A DNA stretch of 6,095 bases, from positions 1-6,095 of the forward strand of contig JBKHXI010000088.1 in NCBI GenBank assembly GCA_046566095.1, written 5' to 3'. The position numbers and the translations under genes were made by a program. This DNA comes from CAMPJU01 sp046566095 (lineage in GTDB: Bacteria > Pseudomonadota > Gammaproteobacteria > Xanthomonadales > Xanthomonadaceae). Of the stretch, positions 1 to 6,095 are shown piece by piece; the first letter of the stretch is position 1, and each line of letters opens with the position of its first letter. Below the pieces are notes generated by a model that made no database searches, was not told where the DNA came from, and saw only the letters and a program-made list of their open reading frames with translations.

Positions 1-1697
1 CTCTGCATCTGGTAGCTGAGGATGTTGTGGGCCTCGGCCGCCTGCTGCACGTTCATGTCGAACTCGACCATGTTCAGGAAGAACTGCAGCAGGTTCTGGT
101 CCTGGGTGTCGCCGCCCTGCACCGAGAACGCCATCAGCGGCCTGCCGCCGCGCAGCGCCAGGCTCGGCGTCAGGGTGACCCGCGGGCGCTTGCCGGGCGC
201 GACCACGTTGTAGGGATTGAGCTTTTCGTCCAGCACGAAGCTCTGCATGCGCTGGCTCAGGCCGATGCCGGTGTCGCCGGCGACGAAGGCCGGGATCCAT
301 CCGCCCGACGGGGTCACCGAGACCACCCAGCCCTCGGCGTCGGCGGCCTGGATCGAGGTGGTGCCGGCCAGGAAGCCTTCGTCGTGGGTCATCGTCCCGG
401 CCTGCTGGAAACCCTCCACGCCCTCGGCCTCGGCCTTCGGCGGGACCGGCGTCCACTGCCGGCGCAGCTGCTCGAACGGGTTGCGCCCGCCCTGGAACGG
501 GTAGGGATCGCCGGGCAGGAGGTCGGTGGCGTTGCGGTCCTCGCGGATCAGCCGGCGGCGCTGGGCGGCGTAGTCCTTGGACAGCAGGCCGCGGATCGGC
601 TCTTCCGGCGGGAAGTACGGGTCGCCGTAGTAGAAGTCGCGGTCGGCGAAGGCCAGGTTCATCGCCTGATAGAGGGTGTGGATGTAGCGCGTGCTGTTGT
701 AGCCCATCGCCTTCAGGTCGAAGCCCTCCAGCAGGTTGAGCGCCTGCAGCATCACCGGGCCCTGGGTCCAGGTCGTCAGCTTGTAGACGTCGATGCCGCG
801 GTAGCGGGTGCTGACCGGTTCCTCGATGCGGACCTCCCAGTCTGCCAGGTCCTGGCGGGTGAACAGGCCGCCGTGCGCGCGGGTGGCGCGCACGATCTCC
901 TCGGCGATGTCGCCCCGGTAGAAGCGGTCGTAGGCGGCGTAGATGGCGGCCTTGCGGTCCTTGCCCGCGGCCAGCGCCGCGGCCTCGGCATCGACCAGCT
1001 TCTGCAGGGTGGCGCGCAGCTCCGGCTGGCGGAAGATCTCGCCGGGCCGCGGCGCGGCGCGCGCCTGGGGGTTTTCCGGATCGTAGTGCGGCAGCAGCAC
1101 CCGCCGCGAGTCCGGCCACTGCGCCAGGATCGCGCGCCGGCGCTCGATGTTCTCGGCCTGCGATTCCTCGATCGGGTAGCCCTGCGCCATCTCCATCGCC
1201 GGCGCCAGCACCTGCGCCAGGCTCAGCCGGCCGTACTCGGCCACCATCACCATCAGCCCGCCGGGCGTGCCCGGCGTGACCGCGGCCAGCGGCCCGTATT
1301 CGGGCGGGTAGACCATGCCGCGTTCGCGGAAGAACTCCGGGGTGGCGCCGGTCGGGGCCACGCCGAGCGCGTTGATGCCCTTCACCTCGCGGGTATGCGG
1401 GTTGTAGATCAGCGCCTGGGTCTCGCCGCCCCAGCCGAGCGTGTCCCACATGGTGGAGGTCACCGCCAGCATCGCCGCGGCGGCATCGACGGCGTTGCCG
1501 CCCTGCTGGAACATCATCGCGCCGGCGGTCGCGCCCTGCGGCTTGCCGGTCACCGCGATCCAGTGCTTGGCCAGCAGCACCGGCCGCGCGGTGCGCTGCG
1601 CCTGCACCGGCTGCGACAGCCCGACGGCGAGGGTCAGGACCGCGGCCGCGCAGGCAACCAGCCGGCGCGCGGATCTGGAAGCATGGGAATGGGTCAT
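1..1697 (-). CDS. Exported gamma-glutamyltransferase-family Ntn hydrolase (3' end outside window)
   Basis: The frame is open from the ATG at 1697 to the window edge: 565 codons, no stop. A GGAG lies 6 bases upstream of the ATG. Residues 1-33 look like a Sec signal peptide (Arg-rich start, Ala/Leu/Val core, V-Q-A before a likely cut at 33/34), so the protein is probably periplasmic. GGNAVDAAAAM near the mature N-terminus and GTTSIQAADAEG around 445-456 mark the GGT fold. By alignment from memory with E. coli GGT, T446 is the expected autoprocessing and catalytic threonine starting the small subunit, and G528-G529 the oxyanion glycines. Several substrate residues differ: the Arg that binds the gamma-glutamyl carboxylate (E. 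coli R114) aligns with L111, and the Ser-Ser pair (S462/S463) with V507-T508. This resembles the YwrD/acylase-like branch, so glutathione is not a safe substrate call. About 60 C-terminal residues are probably missing by comparison with E. coli GGT. uppP lies 88 bp upstream on the same strand. Family call is firm; substrate unknown. Confidence 0.9.
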   Translation of the reverse strand, partial: MTHSHASRSARRLVACAAAVLTLAVGLSQPVQAQRTARPVLLAKHWIAVTGKPQGATAGAMMFQQGGNAVDAAAAMLAVTSTMWDTLGWGGETQALIYNPHTREVKGINALGVAPTGATPEFFRERGMVYPPEYGPLAAVTPGTPGGLMVMVAEYGRLSLAQVLAPAMEMAQGYPIEESQAENIERRRAILAQWPDSRRVLLPHYDPENPQARAAPRPGEIFRQPELRATLQKLVDAEAAALAAGKDRKAAIYAAYDRFYRGDIAEEIVRATRAHGGLFTRQDLADWEVRIEEPVSTRYRGIDVYKLTTWTQGPVMLQALNLLEGFDLKAMGYNSTRYIHTLYQAMNLAFADRDFYYGDPYFPPEEPIRGLLSKDYAAQRRRLIREDRNATDLLPGDPYPFQGGRNPFEQLRRQWTPVPPKAEAEGVEGFQQAGTMTHDEGFLAGTTSIQAADAEGWVVSVTPSGGWIPAFVAGDTGIGLSQRMQSFVLDEKLNPYNVVAPGKRPRVTLTPSLALRGGRPLMAFSVQGGDTQDQNLLQFFLNMVEFDMNVQQAAEAHNILSYQMQ

Positions 1698-1703
1698 GGC
1701 CGG

Positions 1704-1707
1704 CTCC
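1704..1707 (-). promoter_or_regulatory. Ribosome binding site of the GGT-family gene
   Basis: GGAG on the minus strand, 6 bases before the ATG at 1697. It supports this start, and the signal peptide follows immediately. Confidence 0.6.
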
Positions 1708-1785
1708 GGGGATTTCGTTCCTGCCAGCCTACCAATCCGCGGCGATCGATGGGGCCGTCCCGCCCCGCGTGCGCCGCAGCCGGCC

Positions 1786-2592
1786 TCAGGCGCCGGCCGG
1801 CAGCCAGAGCAGCAGCAGCACGCCCAGCGCGATCCGGTACAGCGCGAACGGGGTGTAGCGGTGGCTGGCGATGTAGGCCAGCAGCCAGCGCACCGCGGCG
1901 AAGCCGGTCGCGGCGGCGGCGGCGAAGGCCAGCCCCAGCGCCGCCCAGTCCTCGCGCGGCGCGGTGTCGTCGGCCAGGTACTCGACGAAGGCGTAGCCGC
2001 TGGCAGCGAACATGGTCGGAATCCCGACCAGGAACACGAACTCGGCCGCCGACGTGCGCCGGCTCAGCCCGGCCAGCATCGCCATGAAGATCGCCGCGGC
2101 CGAGCGCGAAGTGCCAGGGAACACGCCGGCCACCACCTGCGCCAGCCCGACCAGCACCGCCACCGTCCAGGTCACGGTGGTGCGGTCGGGCCGGCGCTCG
2201 GCGATGCGTTCGGCCAGCAGCATCCACACACCGCCCAGCACCAGCGCCCAGGCCACCGGCGTCACCGTCTCGGGCAGCTGCCAGCCCAGCAGCCGCACCG
2301 GCAGCCCGACCGCCGCGGTGACCGCGAACGCCACCGCCAGCTTGGCCGCGTAGTCGCGGTTGGCCGCTTCGCGCAGGCCGGTCGCCAGCGCCCAGATCCG
2401 CTGCCGGTAGACCAGGGTGATCGCCAGGATCGCGCCGGCCTGGATGACGATGTTGAACAGGTCCGACTGCGGGCCCAGCCAGTGCTGCGCGATCAGCAGG
2501 TGGCCGGTGCTGGAGATCGGCAGGAACTCGGTCAGGCCCTCGATGATGCCGAGCAGCAGGGCGGCGAGCAGGCTGGTGGTGTCGGTGGCCAA
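1786..2592 (-). CDS. uppP: Undecaprenyl-diphosphatase UppP (BacA family)
   Basis: Integral inner-membrane enzyme that removes a phosphate from undecaprenyl diphosphate, recycling the lipid carrier for peptidoglycan and other envelope polymers; overproduction gives bacitracin resistance in other bacteria. The 268-residue length fits the family (about 265-275). The first signature is complete: E18-G-L-T-E22-F, then PISSTGH at 25-31, with E18, E22, S27 and H31 matching the known catalytic positions. The second signature is PGTSRS at 159-164 with R163 as the essential Arg; the residue after SRS is Ala (SRSAA), where many homologues have Gly. Multiple hydrophobic segments run through the protein, including 139-158 and 217-240 and a C-terminal helix 250-265. 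The start is TTG at 2592: no in-frame ATG, GTG or TTG was found in the 78 bases just upstream, and this start puts the first Glu where E. coli UppP has E17. A GGGA sits about 5 bases before the TTG. It is divergent from zwf. Confidence 0.95.
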   Translation of the reverse strand: MATDTTSLLAALLLGIIEGLTEFLPISSTGHLLIAQHWLGPQSDLFNIVIQAGAILAITLVYRQRIWALATGLREAANRDYAAKLAVAFAVTAAVGLPVRLLGWQLPETVTPVAWALVLGGVWMLLAERIAERRPDRTTVTWTVAVLVGLAQVVAGVFPGTSRSAAAIFMAMLAGLSRRTSAAEFVFLVGIPTMFAASGYAFVEYLADDTAPREDWAALGLAFAAAAATGFAAVRWLLAYIASHRYTPFALYRIALGVLLLLWLPAGA

Positions 2593-2622
2593 CGGCGTCC
2601 CGGGTCCGGCGCAAGGCGGGCC

Positions 2623-2628
2623 AGCATA
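2623..2628 (-). promoter_or_regulatory. Possible -10 element for uppP
   Basis: TATGCT on the minus strand, about 31 bases before the TTG start, matches four of six bases of the sigma-70 -10 consensus. The best upstream -35 candidate (TTGCAG, complement of 2648-2653) is weak and has a 19-base spacer. Treat as a guess. Confidence 0.25.
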
Positions 2629-2646
2629 CCCAAACGGGCCTCGGCA

Positions 2647-2664
2647 GCTGCAATCGTATGCAGC
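2647..2664. promoter_or_regulatory. Perfect 6-bp dyad between uppP and zwf (possible operator)
   Basis: GCTGCA, six bases (ATCGTA), then TGCAGC: perfect 6-bp arms in the region between the two divergent genes. Size and place suit a dimeric repressor or activator site for zwf and/or uppP. It does not match the TTGT-N7/8-ACAA type site of HexR that controls zwf in Pseudomonas. GC-rich DNA produces such dyads by chance, so a regulatory role is unproven. The dyad also overlaps the alternative ATG at 2658. Confidence 0.3.
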
Positions 2665-2699
2665 CGCGGACTCCGTCGCGCCGGTTTACCCTTGGCCGG

Positions 2700-4160
<1,461 letters not shown>

Positions 4161-4173
4161 CGGCAGCCACGGC

Positions 4174-4875
4174 ATGTCCTGGACCGAGCACCCGCATCCC
4201 GACGCCGACGCCGCGCAGGCGGCGCTCGCGGGCGCGCTGGTCGACGCCTGCCGCGCGGCGATCGCCGAACGCGGCCGGGCCTTCCTGGCGCTGGCCGGTG
4301 GGCGCACGCCGCTGCCCGCCTACCGGCTGGCGGCGGCCGCCGACCTGGACTGGGCGCGCGTGCTGGCGGTGCCGACCGACGAGCGCTGCGTGCCGCACGA
4401 CCACCCGGCCAGCAACCTGCGGGCGCTGCAGGAGGCCTTCGGCGCGGCCGCGCCGGGCTGGCTGGCGCTGGTGCCGGAAGACGGGGATGCCGCACGCGCC
4501 GCGGCGCATGCACGCGCGGTCCTGGCCACGCAGCGCCAGCCGTTCGATGCGGTGGTGCTGGGCATGGGCGCCGACGCCCATGTCGCATCGCTGTTTCCCG
4601 GCGCCGACGGACTGGCGGAGGCGCTCGATCCGGCCGGAGACCAGGACGCCGCGCGCATCGATCCGCAGCCGCCGCCGCCCGAGGCGCCGTTCCCGCGGAT
4701 CACCCTGACCGCCGCGCGGCTGCTGCGCGCGCGCAGCTGGCAGCTGCTGGCGATCGGCGACGACAAGCGCCGCGCGCTGCAGGCCGCCGACGCCGCGCGC
4801 GACCCGCGCCGGCATCCGGTGGCGGCCTTCCTGCACGCGCCCGGCATCCATCTGCACGTACACTGGGCCCCGTGA
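4174..4875 (+). CDS. pgl: 6-phosphogluconolactonase (Pgl/DevB type)
   Basis: Hydrolyses 6-phosphogluconolactone, the product of Zwf, to 6-phosphogluconate. The 233 residues fit the DevB-type family (SugarP_isomerase fold). Motifs in order: LALAGGRTPLPAY (38-50), the phosphate-binding glycine/threonine loop; PTDERCVPHDHPASNLR (67-83); VLGMGADAHVASLFPG (128-143); RITLTAARLLRAR (175-187); DDKRRAL (196-202). The third motif reads D134-A-H136 where the family usually has D-G-H; the presumed catalytic His is kept and Ala for Gly is mild. A proline-rich stretch (164-174) precedes the last motifs. The gene begins 13 bp after zwf with no strong Shine-Dalgarno, and its TGA shares one base with the ATG of the next gene, so translation is probably coupled. 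About 8% of its codons end in A or T (19 of 233), more than in the Edd segment that follows. Confidence 0.94.
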   Translation: MSWTEHPHPDADAAQAALAGALVDACRAAIAERGRAFLALAGGRTPLPAYRLAAAADLDWARVLAVPTDERCVPHDHPASNLRALQEAFGAAAPGWLALVPEDGDAARAAAHARAVLATQRQPFDAVVLGMGADAHVASLFPGADGLAEALDPAGDQDAARIDPQPPPPEAPFPRITLTAARLLRARSWQLLAIGDDKRRALQAADAARDPRRHPVAAFLHAPGIHLHVHWAP

Positions 4876-5372
4876 TGCTGCACCCCACGGTCGAACGGGT
4901 CACCGAGCGCATCGCCGGCCGCAGCCGCGCCAGCCGCGCCGACTACCTGGCGCGGATGGACGCCGCGCGCGAAGCCGGCCCGGCCCGCCTGCGCCTGTCC
5001 TGCGGCAACCTCGCCCACGGCTTCGCCGCCGCCGGCCCCGACAAGCCGATGCTGCGCGCGGGCCGCGGCGGCAACCTCGGCATCGTCACCGCCTACAACG
5101 ACATGCTCTCGGCGCACCAGCCGTTCGAGCCCTACCCGTCGCTGATCCGCGCGGCCGCGCGCAACGCCGGCGGCAGCGCCCAGGTCGCCGGCGGGGTGCC
5201 GGCGATGTGCGACGGCGTCACCCAGGGCCGCGCCGGGATGGAGCTGAGCCTGTTCTCGCGCGACACCATCGCCCTGGCCACCGCGGTCGCGCTGTCGCAC
5301 GACATGTTCGACGGCGCGCTGCTGCTGGGCGTGTGCGACAAGATCGTGCCGGGCCTGCTGGTCGGCGCGCTG
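4875..5372 (+). pseudogene. edd: 5' fragment of edd (6-phosphogluconate dehydratase)
   Basis: Edd dehydrates 6-phosphogluconate to 2-keto-3-deoxy-6-phosphogluconate (KDPG), the committed Entner-Doudoroff step, using an iron-sulfur cluster; it belongs to the IlvD/Edd family. The fragment is well conserved: AYNDMLSAHQP (73-83), VPAMCDGVTQG (108-118, with a conserved Cys at 112), GMELSLFSRDTIAL (121-134), and GVCDKIVPGLL (152-162, with C154 and K156 of the CDK cluster/metal motif). After GAL at 164-166 the expected Edd continuation (roughly FGHLP, then VPxGPM) is absent. About 166 of some 603 residues remain, without frameshift or stop before the break, so the loss is abrupt rather than by decay. 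Only 2 of 166 codons end in A or T. The position right after zwf and pgl is the normal place for edd in ED operons, so this part belongs here. Confidence 0.85.
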
Positions 5373-5876
5373 GCCGGCAGTCTGACGGTGCGCTTCCTCG
5401 ACGCCGCCGTGTTGCGCCTGCTGTTCGGGCTGTTCGCCTGCGGCGTGGCCCTCTGGCTGGTGTTCGGTCGCGAACCGGCGCCGCGCAGCGGACCGGCACG
5501 CTTCACCGCGGTGATCGCCGCTGCGATCGGCTGTTTCGCGGCGCTGGTCGGGGTGGGTGGCGGCATCCTGCTGGTGCCCTGGCTGCTGGCGCGCGGTGCC
5601 ACACCGCACCAGGCGGTGGGCACCAGCGCCATGGCCACCCTGCCGGTCGCGGCAGCGGGCGGCGTGGGCTACATGTTGAGCGGCCAGGGTGTCGCAGGGC
5701 TGCCCGATCACACCACCGGCTTCGTGCTCTGGCCGGCGGTCGCCGGCATGGCGGCGGGTGCCTTGCTCGCCGCCCGTTGGGGCGTGGCCGTAGCCCACCG
5801 CACCTCCGCGCAGCGCCTGCGCCGGGTGTTCGCGCTGCTGGTCGCGGCCATGGGCCTGGACCTGGTGTTCACCTGA
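4875..5876 (+). CDS. In-frame chimera: Edd N-terminus fused to TauE/SafE permease C-terminus
   Basis: One uninterrupted frame of 333 residues joins two unrelated families. Residues 1 to about 166 are the start of 6-phosphogluconate dehydratase; residues from about 159 to 333 are the later part of a TauE/SafE-family membrane permease. The overlap VPGLLVGAL (158-166) can be read as either family. The ATG at 4875 overlaps the pgl stop by one base (a GTG at 4872 is an alternative). No Edd/TauE fusion is a known functional architecture to me. Edd lacks about three quarters of its roughly 600 residues, including most of the active site, and TauE lacks its first half, so neither activity is expected. 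Causes to weigh are a deletion between short direct repeats or a misassembly; see the two fragment entries and the findings. The existence of the ORF is certain; any function is doubtful. Confidence 0.85.
   Translation: MLHPTVERVTERIAGRSRASRADYLARMDAAREAGPARLRLSCGNLAHGFAAAGPDKPMLRAGRGGNLGIVTAYNDMLSAHQPFEPYPSLIRAAARNAGGSAQVAGGVPAMCDGVTQGRAGMELSLFSRDTIALATAVALSHDMFDGALLLGVCDKIVPGLLVGALAGSLTVRFLDAAVLRLLFGLFACGVALWLVFGREPAPRSGPARFTAVIAAAIGCFAALVGVGGGILLVPWLLARGATPHQAVGTSAMATLPVAAAGGVGYMLSGQGVAGLPDHTTGFVLWPAVAGMAAGALLAARWGVAVAHRTSAQRLRRVFALLVAAMGLDLVFT
5349..5876 (+). pseudogene. 3' fragment of a TauE/SafE-family membrane permease
   Basis: TauE/SafE proteins (formerly DUF81) are inner-membrane permeases proposed to export sulfite or organosulfonates; they are two similar halves of about four helices each. 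Here only the end of the first half and the second half are present. In the fused numbering, PGLLVGALAGSLTVRFLD (159-176) and LRLLFGLFACGVALWLVFG (180-198) match the closing helices of the first half; 210-225 opens the second half, followed by the signature VGVGGGILLVP (225-235), AVGTSAMATLPVAAAGGVGY (247-266) and a closing GALLAARWG...RRVFALLVAAMGL. The first glycine-rich signature (GxGGGxxxVP of half one) and the start are missing, about 80-90 residues by family length. Codon choice differs from the Edd side: 17 of 167 codons end in A or T, and TTG Leu codons appear. The substrate cannot be told from the sequence. Confidence 0.8.
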
Positions 5877-5893
5877 CCCGGCCGCGGGTGACG

Positions 5894-5917
5894 GCGGTCG
5901 CGCGCCTGCGCGACTGC
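5894..5917 (+). terminator. GC-rich hairpin after the fused gene (weak terminator candidate)
   Basis: Ten-base-pair stem with one G-U pair (5894-5903 with 5908-5917) and a 4-base loop, 17 bases after the stop at 5876. The inner seven pairs, GTCGCGC/GCGCGAC, are perfect. Only CTTATACT follows instead of a T-run, so termination would be poor or factor-assisted. Because it sits directly against a -10-like box, an operator role is an alternative. Confidence 0.35.
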
Positions 5918-5918
5918 T

Positions 5919-5924
5919 TATACT
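5919..5924 (+). promoter_or_regulatory. -10-like box for the gene at 5964
   Basis: TATACT, five of six matches to the sigma-70 -10 consensus and one of very few AT-rich spots in the window, 39 bases before the ATG. No good -35 hexamer sits 16-18 bases upstream; that position is occupied by the hairpin stem. Confidence 0.35.
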
Positions 5925-5951
5925 CCCGCCGTCCTCATCCCGCCCACGCCC

Positions 5952-5955
5952 GGAG
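5952..5955 (+). promoter_or_regulatory. Ribosome binding site for the gene at 5964
   Basis: GGAG with 8 bases before the ATG at 5964; it supports that start. Confidence 0.6.
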
Positions 5956-5963
5956 TCCACCGT

Positions 5964-6095
5964 ATGAGACCGGCCGTACTCGTCGTCCTGGGTTCCCTGC
6001 TGGCTGCACCCGCGCAAGCCGGCGAGGTCTCCTACGACTACCTCGAGCTCAGTCGGGTGAGCGCCGACCGGGAGGGCGTGGCCAGTGGGGAGGGC
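5964..6095 (+). CDS. Secreted protein, N-terminus only; possible outer-membrane beta-barrel
   Basis: Forty-four codons are open to the right edge. Residues 1-19 (MRPAVLVVLGSLLAAPAQA) form a clear signal peptide with a short hydrophobic core and an A-Q-A cut site, so the mature protein would begin GEVSYDYLEL. The alternating aromatic/hydrophobic SYDYLELSRV followed by an acidic, glycine-containing stretch resembles the first strand of small outer-membrane beta-barrel proteins of the Ax21-like type common in xanthomonads; this is a resemblance from memory over about 20 residues. A GGAG lies 8 bases upstream. About 18% of codons end in A or T (8 of 44), closer to the TauE segment than to zwf or edd, so it may belong with the sequence to the right of the junction. 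Secretion is likely; the family is tentative. Confidence 0.65.
   Translation, partial: MRPAVLVVLGSLLAAPAQAGEVSYDYLELSRVSADREGVASGEG

Noticed and set aside
1751..1766. Inverted repeat GGGGC-N6-GCCCC between uppP and the GGT-family gene
   Set aside because: Only a 5-bp stem with no T-run on either strand; expected by chance at this GC content.
1908..1925. GGC/GCG triplet run inside uppP
   Set aside because: Encodes a run of Ala in a transmembrane helix; no sign of a functional repeat.
27..2087. A 686-codon plus-strand open frame opposite the GGT-family gene and uppP
   Set aside because: It is rich in Arg, Ala, Gly and His with no recognisable domain, and lies antisense to two well-supported genes. 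High GC leaves few stops in shadow frames.
2658..2699. Upstream ATG start for zwf at 2658
   Set aside because: Adds 14 basic residues before the usual N-terminus and has no Shine-Dalgarno; the ATG at 2700 fits family length better. It cannot be fully excluded.
4875..5876. Treating the fusion as a novel two-domain transporter-enzyme
   Set aside because: The Edd part is too short to form an active site and the permease part lacks its first half, so a designed fusion is less likely than deletion or misassembly.
4320..6017. A 565-codon minus-strand frame across pgl and the fusion
   Set aside because: No domain or signal; composition typical of an antisense shadow. It spans the junction only because both sides lack stops in that frame.

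Overview
The window is very GC-rich coding DNA with almost no AT-ending codons. Gene content (zwf-pgl-edd order, a TTG-started uppP, a secreted YDYLEL-type protein) suggests a gammaproteobacterium of the Xanthomonadaceae/Lysobacteraceae group. That placement is inference from gene order and protein style, not from a marker gene.

Layout. The left 2.6 kb is on the minus strand: an exported gamma-glutamyltransferase-family protein (1-1697, C-terminus beyond the left edge) lies downstream of uppP, encoding undecaprenyl-diphosphatase (1786-2592). A divergent intergenic region of about 107 bp (2593-2699), containing a perfect 6-bp dyad, separates these from a plus-strand Entner-Doudoroff (ED) cluster: zwf (glucose-6-phosphate dehydrogenase, 2700-4160), pgl (6-phosphogluconolactonase, 4174-4875) and the start of edd (6-phosphogluconate dehydratase, from 4875). 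The genes are 13 bp apart or overlap by one base, as in an operon. The window ends with the first 44 codons of a secreted, probably outer-membrane, protein (5964 onward).

The main observation is that edd is not intact. After about 160 residues of clean Edd sequence, up to the CDKIVPGLL motif, the same reading frame continues without a stop as the C-terminal two-thirds of a TauE/SafE-family membrane permease (to 5876). The switch occurs in a stretch of about 9 residues (VPGLLVGAL) that is plausible in both families. The share of AT-ending codons also changes there, from 2 of 166 before to 17 of 167 after. The result is either a deletion between short direct repeats that removed most of edd and whatever followed it (eda would be expected), or an assembly chimera. 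Sequence alone cannot separate these, and an assembly misjoin is a serious possibility. In either case the fused ORF should not be annotated as a working dehydratase or a working permease.

If the joint is real, zwf and pgl would still convert glucose-6-phosphate to 6-phosphogluconate, but this locus would no longer supply the next ED step. No RNA genes, insertion sequences, CRISPR arrays or prophage genes were seen, and no stretch over 300 bp lacks a gene.
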